From Sphingobacteriaceae bacterium (GTDB lineage: Bacteria > Bacteroidota > Bacteroidia > Sphingobacteriales > Sphingobacteriaceae), in NCBI GenBank assembly GCA_029266635.1, contig JAQSWM010000001.1, positions 496,001-560,000 on the forward strand: a stretch of DNA of 64,000 nucleotides, given 5' to 3'. The notes under the pieces were generated by a model. It did no database searches and was not told where the DNA came from. It saw only the letters and a list, made by a program, of their open reading frames with translations. The translations under genes were made by a program, and so were the position numbers. Positions 8,446 through 18,466 of this stretch are shown piece after piece. Position 1 is the first letter of the stretch. Every line of letters starts with the position of its first letter.

Positions 8446-9726
8446 TTAGGCAGCGACAATAGCCGGGGCCGGTTGAATTGCGTGGGCGGTTTTGGCGTTA
8501 TCCGGCAGGGAAATAAATCGTGTTAAAATTGCACTTAGCAAGTATAAGCCTGCTAATATCCAAACTACACCCTCATTGCCAACGCTGCCGATGAACAAGC
8601 CAACTATCGCCGGCCCAACAAACACTGCCAAACCCGCACCAAGATTTAATACTGCCATCGCAGCGCCTTTATCTTTTTTCACCAGTGAAGGCACGAGTGC
8701 GGAAAGCGGAACATATCCCGCCAGTAAAGCTCCCCACATTACACCACTAAACATCACCAGCCAAAAGCTGCCATCAAACAAAACCGGCGAATAATAAAAC
8801 AATAATGTTGTAAGCGCACAGCCCACTCCCCCGAACCACAACACTGTATTTTTCCAACCGAATCCATCCCCCACAAAACCGAAGATCAAATTAAAAGCGA
8901 TGTTTGCTGTAAAGATAGTGCCCCAGATCTGCAGCCACTCTGTAGTTGAAAATCCGTGTGCAGCCATATAAGTAGGAAGGAAGACCGGAAAAGCAAACTG
9001 AGCGGTGGTATTGATAATCCTGACAATTCCGCCTATCAGAACCTTAGGCTCTTCTTTCATAATGGTCAAGCCTTTGACCAATTCCTGCGATTTGCTCCCC
9101 ACGTTTGCTCCTTTTTGAAATTTGTCTTTATTTAGGATCAAAGCGAAGAAAGCTCCAAGCATCACCCAAAAAATAGAGCTCCACAAGGTGTTCAGATATC
9201 CAAGATTTTGAATGGCCCAGCTAGAGTAATAGGCGCCAAAAACATTCAGCCCTCCCGTAAACACAAACCAGAACCAGCCAACAGCAGCACCGAGTTTATT
9301 CTGTGGGCTCCTGTAAGTAATCCAAACCAAAAATGAGTAGGCAAATAGCGGATAGCCGAAGCCGCGGATGGCATATGTTAAAAGCATGACGCCGAAATTG
9401 AGGTCGGGCAAGCCATAGCCTACAAAACCGGCTGTGCCGAGAATATAAAGGATAAGCCCGATCAGCATAGTCTTTTTCGGGCCATAGCCCTCTGCCAGAA
9501 CACCCGAGAACCAGGAAGATATGGCGATAGTAATTCCATACGCAGTGAATAGCGATGCTGACTGCTGGATGGACATTCCCCGGTCGATGAGATAAGGGCT
9601 AAGCCATCCCTGCTCAACACCATCTCCCATCATAAAAATCATGATGCCGATATAACCCCAAACGAGGTTCGTAGGCAACCCTGCTTTCTGAAGCAACGTA
9701 GTTTCAGATTGATTAGTTGTAGTCAT
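8446..9726 (-). CDS. MFS transporter, polyol permease type (RbtT/DalT/CsbX-like)
   Basis: 426 residues with about 12 hydrophobic helices. The opening (WGYIGIMIFMMGDGVEQGWL, then SPYLIDRGMS) resembles the polyol permease branch of the major facilitator superfamily (ribitol/arabinitol permeases, CsbX). Likely a proton-coupled inner-membrane importer of a small polyol or related solute. Its gene is divergent from the SusC/SusD operon across a 420-nt AT-rich region, next to the glycerol genes, so a polyol-type substrate fits, but this is inference. Confidence 0.82.
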   Translation of the reverse strand: MTTTNQSETTLLQKAGLPTNLVWGYIGIMIFMMGDGVEQGWLSPYLIDRGMSIQQSASLFTAYGITIAISSWFSGVLAEGYGPKKTMLIGLILYILGTAGFVGYGLPDLNFGVMLLTYAIRGFGYPLFAYSFLVWITYRSPQNKLGAAVGWFWFVFTGGLNVFGAYYSSWAIQNLGYLNTLWSSIFWVMLGAFFALILNKDKFQKGANVGSKSQELVKGLTIMKEEPKVLIGGIVRIINTTAQFAFPVFLPTYMAAHGFSTTEWLQIWGTIFTANIAFNLIFGFVGDGFGWKNTVLWFGGVGCALTTLLFYYSPVLFDGSFWLVMFSGVMWGALLAGYVPLSALVPSLVKKDKGAAMAVLNLGAGLAVFVGPAIVGLFIGSVGNEGVVWILAGLYLLSAILTRFISLPDNAKTAHAIQPAPAIVAA

Positions 9727-10146
9727 CTAACTAAGTTTATAATAAGGCACAATTTAGGTTAGTTCATTGCGTTTGGAATAATCACTGACCGATACTGCTG
9801 GAGCGACTAATCAAATTAAAACCAAAAAACCAAGTTAAACAAATTAAAAGAAAAAGAATAAATATAAACCAATATATAAAACGAAAGGATTCGAAACTCT
9901 CGATAAGGCTCAACCTATAGCGGTTCTGTGTCGATAAAATTGCAATTATTTTAACGAAATATGCTAATGATTTAAAAAACTGCCAATAAATTGCAGCTGC
10001 CTTTGAAAGCACCCTAATTGTTTAAGGTTTCGTTAACTTTATTTTTTTATAAATTTCAAATAGCATATTTTTACACTGAAACCATTTATAACAATTCTGC
10101 CCGGCAGCGGGTGTGAATACTTTGTAAACCAACAAACCCAATAAAT
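9727..10146. other. AT-rich divergent intergenic region upstream of susC
   Basis: 420 nt without a convincing gene. It separates the MFS permease from the SusC operon and must hold both promoters. A possible -7 element for susC is TATTTTTA at 10066-10073 (one mismatch to TAnnTTTG), leaving a leader of roughly 65 nt. The motif TCGATAA occurs twice (about 9898 and 9931). No sigma/anti-sigma pair adjoins. A 76-codon minus-strand reading frame here starts at GTG and looks spurious. Confidence 0.4.
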
Positions 10147-13100
10147 ATGAAAGTTAACTTTACTTTTTATGTAAAAACGTTTCTAGATTGGATTCAGTTA
10201 ACGCTGTTTAATCTAAAAACATCGAATGTGCTTTCGCCAGAGTATCGGCAAAGGCATAGTGTAATCAAAGCAGCGATGATGCTGGCTTTGGTCTTAGCTT
10301 TTTCTACTACAGAAAGAGTTAACGCTCAATCAAACTCTATTATCGTAAGAGGTGTCGTTCTGGATGACCAGGATGGTGGAAGCATTCCCGGTGTAAACAT
10401 CACTGATGCTTCAAAGAAAAGCCTCGGCGTTACGAATGTTAACGGAGAGTTCTCTGTTAGTATTCCAAAAGGCTCGGCAATAACCTTCAACTTTATTGGC
10501 TACACTCCGGTAACCAGGACATTTGATGCGGCACAAGCGAATGTATCCATTCGTATGAAAGCAAGCACCAGTGCGCTTACGGAAGTTGTTGTTACTGCCC
10601 TTGGTATAAAGCGGGAAGAAAAGTCGCTTGGTTATGCCGTGACAAAGGTGGACAGCACTCAGCTTACTGAAGCTGTATCCAACAACTGGACAGATGCTTT
10701 ATCCGGAAAGGTTGCAGGATTAAATCTCGTGCGTTCAAACGGCGGCCCTGCGGGCTCCAACAAAATCATCCTTCGTGGCGAGAACAACCTTACTGGTGAT
10801 AACGAAGCACTTATAGTGGTTGATGGTGTTGTAATTAACAGTAGCGGTGGCCGCAGAACAGCAAATGCTTCTGACGCGGTTTATGGTACCGGCAGCGATA
10901 ACATGCCAGCTGACTACGGAAGTACCGTAAACGACATCAATCCGGAAGACATTGAGAGCGTAACCGTGCTGAAAGGCCCGGGTGCGGCAGCGTTGTACGG
11001 ACAAAGAGGTGCAAACGGCGCAATCATCATTACCACAAAATCGGGTAATGCAAAGCGTAAGACAATGGGCGTGAAATTTACGTCGAATGGTTCTTTTGAA
11101 GAGATCAACCGCTGGCCTGATATGCAATATGAATACGGTCAGGGGTTAGACGGAGCTGCTTACTATTCTTATGGCGCAAGCGCAGATGGAGCAAGTACAA
11201 GCGGAACAAGCTCTGCATACGGCCCTCGATTTGATGGCCAATCGTTCTATCAATATGATCCGGTTAGACAAGCTCAAGCGCTTGAGCGTACTCCATGGGT
11301 ACCTTATACAAATCAGATCAGAGAATTTTTTGATGTAGGAAAGAACTTAACCAACTCGCTAAGCCTTGATGGTACTATTCCAAAGTTAAAGACTACCGCT
11401 CGTTTCGCTACTACGTATCAGGATAATACCTGGATTGTACCGAATACTGGAATGGAGCGTACGTCGGCAGCGTTGTCTACCAGCACTAAGCTTACCCCTA
11501 AGCTTACTTTAAATACCAAAGCGACCTATAATAACAGGTTTAGCGACAACCTTCCCGGCAATGGCTATGGTAACCAATCATTGATGTATTGGTTTATCTT
11601 TTGGCAGCCAAATGCAAGCCTTGACTGGATCAAGAACTACTGGGTTAATGGGCGTGAAAACTTACAGATTAAATATCCGTATAGCTCATTCCCTGAAAAC
11701 CCCTATGCAATTGTGAACGAGTTCATCAACCGGACAAACCGTAATGGTTTTACCGGCAACGTTCAGGCTACTTACCAGTTCAATAAAGCACTTAGCTTAC
11801 AACTACGTACGTCTATAGATTTAGCTGCTGAGAAAAGAGGGCAGGAAAGGCCATATGATGCGGGAAGCAGGTTACCTCAAGGCTCTTATCGTACACAGGA
11901 TATTTATTCGCAGGAAGCAAGCTATGATTTCCTTATGCGCTACGACAAGAAGCTGAACAAAGATTTGAGCTTTAACGTGTCTGTGGGCGGTAGCCAGTTA
12001 AAAAATAAATATAACAAGAAAGATTTACGGGCTGATGGTCTCATTATTCCAAAAATTTACAGTTTAGACAATAACCTATACTCGTTAGTATCCATTCCTG
12101 ATACTAGCAGATATCAGATAAACAGTTTCTACGGAATATCTTCGTTCGGGTACAAAGACTTCCTATACCTTGACCTCACTGCACGTCAGGACTGGAGCAG
12201 CGTGTTGGCTACCCCAAGCAGGACTGATAACGTAGGTTTCTTTTATCCATCTGCTAACCTAAGCTTTGTAGCGTCAGATTTCTGGGATCTTCCAAAGCAA
12301 GTTAGTTTTGCGAAACTTAGATTATCTGCTTCTCAAGTAGGTAGCGGTGGTACTACTCCCTACAGAACAGCGTATACTTATCAGTTAGCTGCAAACGGAA
12401 TTTATGCAGATAGCTCACTGACTAACCCAAGCTTATTGCCTAATCCAAACTTAAAGCCATTGAAAACCACTACTTATGAAGTTGGTGCTGATATGCGCTT
12501 CTTTAAAAACAGGCTGGGGTTAGATGTTGCATATTATGTGGGCAATACAACAAACCAAATTTTATCGCGAATAGTTGACCGATCTTCAGGATTTAGCTCG
12601 GCTATTATAAATGCAGGTAAAGTAAATAACACTGGTTTGGAGATTGCATTAAACGGAACGCCGGTTACAAGAAAAGGTGGCTTCACCTGGAAAACTTACA
12701 TGACGTTTGCGCACAACGATAACAGAATTAAGAGTTTGCCAGATAGCTCAATCATTTTAAGAGTCGGACCTGTTGCTGGCGGACAAATTGTTGCGCAAGT
12801 GGGCGGAAGCATGGGCGACCTTTATGGAAGAGGATACCAGCGGGCGCCTGATGGTCAGGTTATTTATGATGCAACTACTGGTTTTGCAAAAATCACTGAC
12901 AACGTTGTTTACCTGGGAAATACAATGCCTAGATTTAAATACAGCTGGGGCAATAATTTTGATTATAAGCAGTTTAGCCTAAACGTGTTATTCGATGCAC
13001 AAGTGGGCGCAGTAGCACACTCTTTATTGAATTACAAAATGGTTGAACAAGGGAAGTTACAAAGTACTGTTCCGGGACGCTACAATGGTATCATAGGAAA

Positions 13101-13467
13101 TGGTGTAATCCAAAATGCGGATGGCACCTTCCGCAAGAATGATGTTATTACGTTTGACATTGACGAATATTATCGTTCGCATATGGGAACAAATAATGCA
13201 GAAGGAAGCACTTTTAGCACAGATTTCATCAAGTTTAGAGAAGCAAGCCTAAACTACAAATTGAACCCAAAATGGATCAAAGGAACAGGTATTTCAAACG
13301 TCACCTTAGGTTTTTATGGACGTAACCTGTTCATCTGGTCCCCTTGGCCAATGTTTGACCCTGAGTTTGGTACAATGAGCGGAAGTGATATCGTAACCGG
13401 CTTTGAAATTGGCCAGTTCCCTTCAACGAGAACTTATGGATTTAATTTATCTGTCGGCATTAATTAA
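10147..13467 (+). CDS. SusC-like TonB-dependent outer-membrane transporter
   Basis: 1106 residues. After a signal region ending near ERVNAQ (about residue 60) comes a carboxypeptidase-regulatory-like beta-sandwich domain (VRGVVLDDQDGGSIPGVNIT to about residue 140), a TonB-contact region (TEVVVTALGIKREEKS), the plug domain with the SusC signature (VTVLKGPGAAALYGQRGANG) at about 275-295, then a 22-strand barrel to the C-terminal aromatic-rich strand. Forms the pedal-bin complex with SusD to import large or complex substrates. The N-terminus carries about 40 residues before the hydrophobic core, longer than usual. First gene of a three-gene operon. Confidence 0.95.
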   Translation: MKVNFTFYVKTFLDWIQLTLFNLKTSNVLSPEYRQRHSVIKAAMMLALVLAFSTTERVNAQSNSIIVRGVVLDDQDGGSIPGVNITDASKKSLGVTNVNGEFSVSIPKGSAITFNFIGYTPVTRTFDAAQANVSIRMKASTSALTEVVVTALGIKREEKSLGYAVTKVDSTQLTEAVSNNWTDALSGKVAGLNLVRSNGGPAGSNKIILRGENNLTGDNEALIVVDGVVINSSGGRRTANASDAVYGTGSDNMPADYGSTVNDINPEDIESVTVLKGPGAAALYGQRGANGAIIITTKSGNAKRKTMGVKFTSNGSFEEINRWPDMQYEYGQGLDGAAYYSYGASADGASTSGTSSAYGPRFDGQSFYQYDPVRQAQALERTPWVPYTNQIREFFDVGKNLTNSLSLDGTIPKLKTTARFATTYQDNTWIVPNTGMERTSAALSTSTKLTPKLTLNTKATYNNRFSDNLPGNGYGNQSLMYWFIFWQPNASLDWIKNYWVNGRENLQIKYPYSSFPENPYAIVNEFINRTNRNGFTGNVQATYQFNKALSLQLRTSIDLAAEKRGQERPYDAGSRLPQGSYRTQDIYSQEASYDFLMRYDKKLNKDLSFNVSVGGSQLKNKYNKKDLRADGLIIPKIYSLDNNLYSLVSIPDTSRYQINSFYGISSFGYKDFLYLDLTARQDWSSVLATPSRTDNVGFFYPSANLSFVASDFWDLPKQVSFAKLRLSASQVGSGGTTPYRTAYTYQLAANGIYADSSLTNPSLLPNPNLKPLKTTTYEVGADMRFFKNRLGLDVAYYVGNTTNQILSRIVDRSSGFSSAIINAGKVNNTGLEIALNGTPVTRKGGFTWKTYMTFAHNDNRIKSLPDSSIILRVGPVAGGQIVAQVGGSMGDLYGRGYQRAPDGQVIYDATTGFAKITDNVVYLGNTMPRFKYSWGNNFDYKQFSLNVLFDAQVGAVAHSLLNYKMVEQGKLQSTVPGRYNGIIGNGVIQNADGTFRKNDVITFDIDEYYRSHMGTNNAEGSTFSTDFIKFREASLNYKLNPKWIKGTGISNVTLGFYGRNLFIWSPWPMFDPEFGTMSGSDIVTGFEIGQFPSTRTYGFNLSVGIN

Positions 13468-13474
13468 TTAGAAA

Positions 13475-15040
13475 ATGAAAAAGAATATATATAAATGGGC
13501 TTGTATGTTGCTGATGTCAGCAACAGTCTTGCCGTCGTGTGATAAGGGTTTTGAAGAGTTGAATACAGACCCTATTAACATCGTTTCCACTACTGCCGAC
13601 AAGCTGTTGGCACCGGCTCTAATCGGCACTATGACATCTAATATGATACGTAACAGAAACTTCAACAATGAGTTGATGCAGGTTACTGTAAGCATTAGCG
13701 ATGGTGATGCTACTGTATTTCGATATGAATATCGAAGAACAATTGCTGATTATCTTTGGAATTCCTGGTATATCTACCTAACCGATTTCAAAGATGTTTA
13801 TACATTATCAAGTGATCCGGCTCACTTGAATAAATCATATCAAGGTATTTCTCTTATTTGCCAGACTTGGGTTTATTCTCTTCTAACCGATACTTACGGC
13901 GATATACCTTATTCTCAGGCAAATAGAGGAAAAGAAGGGATAGTTGAGCCGGCTTTTGATAAGCAGAAGGATATCTATTTAGACTTCTTTAAAAAGTTGG
14001 AAGAGGCGAATACCTTGTTAACGACAGGAACTGCAATTACTAAGTCAAGTGATCCTGTTTATCAAGGGGATGTTGCTAAATGGCGCAAGTTTGGTAATTC
14101 TTTGTATCTGAGACTGCTGCTTCGTGTTTCTGGTAAGGCAGAGGTGTCTGCAGATGCAATAGCGAAAATCAAACAGATCGTTGGAAACCCAACCCAATAT
14201 CCAATCATGTCTGACAACTCAGACACAGCTAACATCTTATGGAATGGCACAATTAACACTGCCGATCCATTTACTTCGCCATACGTTGCGGGAGTTAGAT
14301 CACAGGATTTCAGAGCACCTGCTTTAGGAAGTTTCTTCATCGATCACTTAAGAGACTGGCAAGATCCTAGAATCATGACTACAGCGCCTTACGGAGTTGG
14401 AGGTACTAATCCATGGGCTATAGCGCAAGGATCAAATGGATATAGTGGCGTACCAAGTGGTTACGAAGTTGGAGCTGGCTTTACTAAAGAATCATACTTT
14501 TATTCGAATGATGCTACCGGCTCTAGCACTCCGAGAAACGCGGTATCCCTACAACAAAATCCTAAAACAGGAATTTTGATGAATTACGCGGAAGTCCAGT
14601 TTATCCTGGCTGAGGCAGCAATAAAAGGCTGGATCAGTGGTTCAGCAGAAACTTATTATAACAAGGGTATTGCAAACTCAATCAATTATTGGGTACCACA
14701 GTTCTCTACTGATATCACCAGTGCACAGTTCACATCTTATGTGACGCTAGCGGATATTGACTGGAATAATGCAGGAACTCTGAATGACAAAATGGAACAA
14801 ATTCATCTTCAGAAATATTACGCATTATTCTTGGTGGATATGCAACAATGGTTTGAATACCGTCGCACCGGGCATCCTATACTTCCAAAGGGCAAAGGAT
14901 TGAGAAATGGTGGCGTAATGCCAGCACGTATGACCTATCCGGTTTATGTAGAATCTGCAAACCCGACAAATTATAAAATAGCTGTTGCAAATCAAGGCCC
15001 GGATGAAATTTACACCCAGGTTTGGTGGCAAAAACCATAA
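13475..15040 (+). CDS. SusD-like surface substrate-binding lipoprotein
   Basis: 521 residues, starting 7 nt after susC. Lipoprotein signal with lipobox (VLPSC, Cys near residue 22) followed by the family opening DKGFEELNTDP. The body contains the TPR-like helices typical of the SusD/RagB family (SYQGISLICQTWVYSLLTDT, then YGDIPYSQA), and the C-terminal QQWFEYRRTGHP segment. It caps the SusC barrel on the cell surface and determines ligand binding. This is the SusD-like 'RagB' subtype common in Sphingobacteriaceae. Confidence 0.95.
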   Translation: MKKNIYKWACMLLMSATVLPSCDKGFEELNTDPINIVSTTADKLLAPALIGTMTSNMIRNRNFNNELMQVTVSISDGDATVFRYEYRRTIADYLWNSWYIYLTDFKDVYTLSSDPAHLNKSYQGISLICQTWVYSLLTDTYGDIPYSQANRGKEGIVEPAFDKQKDIYLDFFKKLEEANTLLTTGTAITKSSDPVYQGDVAKWRKFGNSLYLRLLLRVSGKAEVSADAIAKIKQIVGNPTQYPIMSDNSDTANILWNGTINTADPFTSPYVAGVRSQDFRAPALGSFFIDHLRDWQDPRIMTTAPYGVGGTNPWAIAQGSNGYSGVPSGYEVGAGFTKESYFYSNDATGSSTPRNAVSLQQNPKTGILMNYAEVQFILAEAAIKGWISGSAETYYNKGIANSINYWVPQFSTDITSAQFTSYVTLADIDWNNAGTLNDKMEQIHLQKYYALFLVDMQQWFEYRRTGHPILPKGKGLRNGGVMPARMTYPVYVESANPTNYKIAVANQGPDEIYTQVWWQKP

Positions 15041-15062
15041 ATTGAACTTAAAAATATTCAAC

Positions 15063-16670
15063 ATGAAAAAGTTATTATTTTACACACTCTTTTTTGCAGC
15101 CGCTGCTACCACAATGCTGGCAGGATGTAAAAAAGATGGCAACTATCCGGGTGGAACAGTTAGCCCATACATTCCTTTGTATGATTTGAGGAATCTGTAT
15201 AAAGGCACAGATTTGACATTGAGCGCAGACAATATGTTTGGCTCAACCAAGATCTCAGGTGTTGTAGTTTCAGACTTCAGCGGCAAAAATATGCCTGAAG
15301 GCTTACTTGTACTACAGGATAAGAAACGCCTTCAACAGCTTCGCGGCATCAGTATTCCAATTGGCGCTGATGCTGCAAAATATATCCCAGGGGATTCGGT
15401 TTCCGTAGATGTCGTTGGTGGTGTGCTAAAACGGGTTAATGGTTTACTCCAAATCACCGGAGTGCCTGCTAGTTCTGTCACTAAGGTTGCTACTGGAAGA
15501 GTAATACCTCCAAATAGAGTACCAAGCAGTGCTATTTTAGCTGATCCATCGAGATACGAGAGTACCTTAGTGGCAATTGTAAAGGGTGGATTCGACCCCC
15601 TTCCTACTCCAGCAGATAAATTTGGCGGAGACAAAATTGTAAATGATGGCTTTGAAAACATCACACTTCATACTGAAGCTGGCGCTACATTTGCCAATAC
15701 ATCTTTGCCAGTGAGCGCTAACTTTTACGGAATAGTATTTGAACAAGCCGGTGCAAAACCAGGGGAGTTCATTCCGGAAGTACGTATGCGTACTGGCAAT
15801 GATGTTCAAATTTTAAGTTCTACAGTTGAGATTAAACCTGTGCTGATCTCCGGCTTCATCAGCGACGTAGAAGGCGGCGATGGTAACTATGAGTACATGC
15901 AGTTCTTAGCGACAAAAGACATTGACTTTAAAGCTACTCCATACTCTGTTGTGGTAACTAACAACGCAGGAGCCTCGCTTCCGGGCGGCTTTCCTACGTT
16001 GAGCTGGGCGACAGGTTCTCTAACTACTACCGGAGCAGCTCGGACATACAAACTTGACATTACTTCAGGCAGCGCAAAAAAAGGCACCTATTTCTACGTA
16101 GGCGGAACAACCAAGCTGATTAACGGTCCTAATTCCACCGATATTTCTTCATCTAATTGGGTGAAAGCGTTCAATTATTCTACAACCAATGGTAACGGAT
16201 TTGGAGTAAAGACCAGTGGATTATTTGCAAATAGCGGGAACGCTTCAGGCTTCGCTATATTTCAAGGCACGACTGTTAATGCAAACACTGTACCTGTGGA
16301 CGTTATCATGGTAGGTGCCGGTGGCAGTCTGCTATCTCCAGACGGCACACAGGGCTACCGCATAGCTAATACCGACTGGTATGATATCATCAACCCAATC
16401 ACGTTAGAACCACAACCATTCTATCGTCAAGGATCTAATACTCTGAATATGGTTTATACTACTTCAGATCAGGGCTTCTTCTACAAGCTTAGTGGTATCT
16501 ATAATGTCCGTTTAGGAAAATGGGTACAGGCAAGGACTCAAAACAATTTAGATCTTACAAAAACATCGACTATTGATGAGTTAGAAGGCTTAACAATCAG
16601 AATTGGAGTTGACCAAAATGGAACTGAGGTGAGTAGAGATACCATTCCACCGACTACACTTAAATTCTAG
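15063..16670 (+). CDS. DUF5689-domain surface lipoprotein
   Basis: 535 residues from the ATG at 15063 (MKKLLFYTLFFAAAATT), 22 nt after the SusD stop. Lipobox at LAGC (Cys about residue 21), so probably surface-exposed. The N-terminal half matches the DUF5689 pattern: ISGVVVSDFSGKNMPEGLLV, GDSVSVDVVGG and NGLLQITGV, an OB-like fold often encoded after SusC/SusD. The C-terminal half (about 280-535) is a second, beta-rich region not recognised. Probably a third binding component of the uptake complex. Followed by a strong terminator, closing the operon. Confidence 0.82.
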   Translation: MKKLLFYTLFFAAAATTMLAGCKKDGNYPGGTVSPYIPLYDLRNLYKGTDLTLSADNMFGSTKISGVVVSDFSGKNMPEGLLVLQDKKRLQQLRGISIPIGADAAKYIPGDSVSVDVVGGVLKRVNGLLQITGVPASSVTKVATGRVIPPNRVPSSAILADPSRYESTLVAIVKGGFDPLPTPADKFGGDKIVNDGFENITLHTEAGATFANTSLPVSANFYGIVFEQAGAKPGEFIPEVRMRTGNDVQILSSTVEIKPVLISGFISDVEGGDGNYEYMQFLATKDIDFKATPYSVVVTNNAGASLPGGFPTLSWATGSLTTTGAARTYKLDITSGSAKKGTYFYVGGTTKLINGPNSTDISSSNWVKAFNYSTTNGNGFGVKTSGLFANSGNASGFAIFQGTTVNANTVPVDVIMVGAGGSLLSPDGTQGYRIANTDWYDIINPITLEPQPFYRQGSNTLNMVYTTSDQGFFYKLSGIYNVRLGKWVQARTQNNLDLTKTSTIDELEGLTIRIGVDQNGTEVSRDTIPPTTLKF

Positions 16671-16685
16671 AACTATTATTCCCAC

Positions 16686-16720
16686 AAAAACGGAAGGCTC
16701 ATACCTTCCGTTTTTTTTTG
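16686..16720 (+). terminator. Rho-independent terminator after the SusC/SusD operon
   Basis: 12-bp perfect stem (AAAAACGGAAGG at 16686-16697 with CCTTCCGTTTTT at 16704-16715), 6-nt loop, and a run of nine or more T. Placed 15 nt after the DUF5689 gene. Confidence 0.93.
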
Positions 16721-16795
16721 TTCCAACTTTTTCGAAATATATAATTATTCCACGCGTTGTTTTAACAGAAATTCACGTTTCGATATGCTTTTATT

Positions 16796-16803
16796 TATCT
16801 TCG
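16796..16803 (+). promoter_or_regulatory. Probable -7 promoter box for the glpD operon
   Basis: TATCTTCG differs at one base from the TAnnTTTG consensus and lies 39 nt upstream of the glpD ATG, after the terminator of the previous operon. Some promoter must be here because the upstream transcript is terminated. Confidence 0.4.
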
Positions 16804-16842
16804 CATAATTTACCCACTCTCTTAAAAACGAAACTAAACGTA

Positions 16843-18459
16843 ATGATTTTTCATAGAAGCCATTTCATACATGCAATAGAGGAAAATAACAACTGGGATA
16901 TTATTATTATTGGTGGCGGCGCTACAGGCTTGGGCACTGCCGTTGACGCAGCCTCCCGCGGATATAAAACATTATTGCTGGAACAGTACGATTTTGCCAA
17001 AGGCACCTCCAGCCGAAGCACAAAGCTTGTGCACGGCGGCGTACGTTATTTAGCGCAGGGCGATATCGCGTTGGTGTATGAGGCTCTAAAAGAGCGTGGG
17101 CTATTGTTTAAAAACGCTCCTCACTTAGCGAGGGAGCAGGAATTTATCATTCCATGTTACGGATATTTTTCCACAGCTAAGTTTTTAGCCGGGCTAAAGT
17201 TCTATGATCTTCTTGCCGGCGGACGCGGCTTTAAACACTCCGCATTCTTATCCCCAAAGAAAGTTTTAGAAGCAATTCCGGGACTGGAGAAAAAAGGGCT
17301 TATTGGAGGAGTAAGATATAGCGACGGTCAATTTGATGATGCAAGGCTTGCTGTAAATCTTGCGCAAACCTCCGCTGAAAAAGGCGGAGTGCTCATCAAC
17401 TACATGAAAGTTACAGGGCTTGAAAAGAGCAACGGCAAGCTGAGCGGCGTAAAAGCGGTTGATATCGAAACCAATAAAGAATACAATCTGAAAGCGAAGG
17501 TGGTGATCAATGCGACAGGTGTGTTTGTTGACGATATCCTTCAAATGGATATTCCATCAAAGAAACCGATTGTCCAGCCAAGCCAGGGCGTACACTTAGT
17601 GGTCGATCCTTCATTCCTTGCAGGCAGCAGCGCCCTGATGATCCCGGAAACGGATGATGGCCGCGTACTCTTTGGAGTTCCATGGCATGGCAAAGTGCTG
17701 CTCGGAACAACTGATACACCTTTGAAGCAGCACAGCCTCGAGCCAACCGCTCTTGAACAAGAAATTGAGTTCATCCTAAAAACTGCCGGCAGGTATTTAA
17801 CCAAAAAGCCTACGCGTGCCGATGTATTGTCCGTTTACGCTGGCCTTCGCCCGCTGGCCGCTCCTACCAACGACACCAACAGCACAAAAGAAATATCAAG
17901 AAGCCACAAATTGCTCTTGAGCGATTCCGGCTTGATTACCATTACCGGAGGAAAATGGACCACTTACCGCAAGATGGCAGAAGACGTGGTTGACAAAGCT
18001 ATTCAGGTGGGCGGGCTTACCCCGGCCAAATGCGTTACAGCCAAGTTGCCTGTACATGGAGCCTTACCTGTAAACACTACACAACGTCTCAGTGTTTATG
18101 GAACTGATGCAGAAGGAATACGCAAGGTGGCGCAGGAAGATCCTGAGTTAAATGCACCGGTACTTTACGGATATGATACTGTTAAGGCCGAGATTGTCTG
18201 GATTGTGAGGAACGAAATGGCTCGTAGTATTGAGGATGTTCTTGCACGCAGGCTGCGCACCTTGTTCCTGGATGCAAAAGGAGCTATCGCGATGGCTCCG
18301 GAAGTTGCCAAGATCATGGCTGCTGAACTCGGCAAGTCAGAAGAATGGCAAAAAACACAAGTGGAACAGTTTACCAAATTGGCTAATCAATACTTGCTGC
18401 AGCCATATTATCCTGAAAACTCAGAAAGCAAGGATCAGAAAAAAGCAACTGCTAACTAA
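16843..18459 (+). CDS. glpD: Glycerol-3-phosphate dehydrogenase (FAD-dependent)
   Basis: 538 residues. Dinucleotide fold at about 19-46 (IIIIGGGATGLGTAVDAASR), then the GlpD hallmark segments RSTKLVHGGVRYLAQGD, GVPWHGKVLLGTTDTP and the ITGGKWTTYRKMAEDV signature, with a C-terminal helical domain from about 390. Membrane-associated enzyme that oxidises glycerol-3-phosphate to dihydroxyacetone phosphate and feeds electrons to the quinone pool. First gene of glpD-glpQ-glpT-SGNH. Confidence 0.96.
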   Translation: MIFHRSHFIHAIEENNNWDIIIIGGGATGLGTAVDAASRGYKTLLLEQYDFAKGTSSRSTKLVHGGVRYLAQGDIALVYEALKERGLLFKNAPHLAREQEFIIPCYGYFSTAKFLAGLKFYDLLAGGRGFKHSAFLSPKKVLEAIPGLEKKGLIGGVRYSDGQFDDARLAVNLAQTSAEKGGVLINYMKVTGLEKSNGKLSGVKAVDIETNKEYNLKAKVVINATGVFVDDILQMDIPSKKPIVQPSQGVHLVVDPSFLAGSSALMIPETDDGRVLFGVPWHGKVLLGTTDTPLKQHSLEPTALEQEIEFILKTAGRYLTKKPTRADVLSVYAGLRPLAAPTNDTNSTKEISRSHKLLLSDSGLITITGGKWTTYRKMAEDVVDKAIQVGGLTPAKCVTAKLPVHGALPVNTTQRLSVYGTDAEGIRKVAQEDPELNAPVLYGYDTVKAEIVWIVRNEMARSIEDVLARRLRTLFLDAKGAIAMAPEVAKIMAAELGKSEEWQKTQVEQFTKLANQYLLQPYYPENSESKDQKKATAN

Positions 18460-18466
18460 CAGGATC

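Noticed and set aside
9782-10012. 76-codon minus-strand reading frame with a hydrophobic segment
   Set aside because: Begins with GTG, lies in very AT-rich promoter DNA upstream of susC, has no recognisable family or promoter box; AT-rich DNA readily yields such hydrophobic frames.
10090-10105. 16-nt identity ACAATTCTGCCCGGCA shared with 43879-43894
   Set aside because: In 64 kb about one 16-nt match is expected by chance on both strands; the flanks do not align further apart from a vague inverted similarity. A genome-wide count would settle it.
18230-18466. Upstream extension of glpQ into glpD
   Set aside because: The extended frame overlaps glpD coding sequence and lacks homology; the ATG at 18467 is followed by a proper lipoprotein signal.
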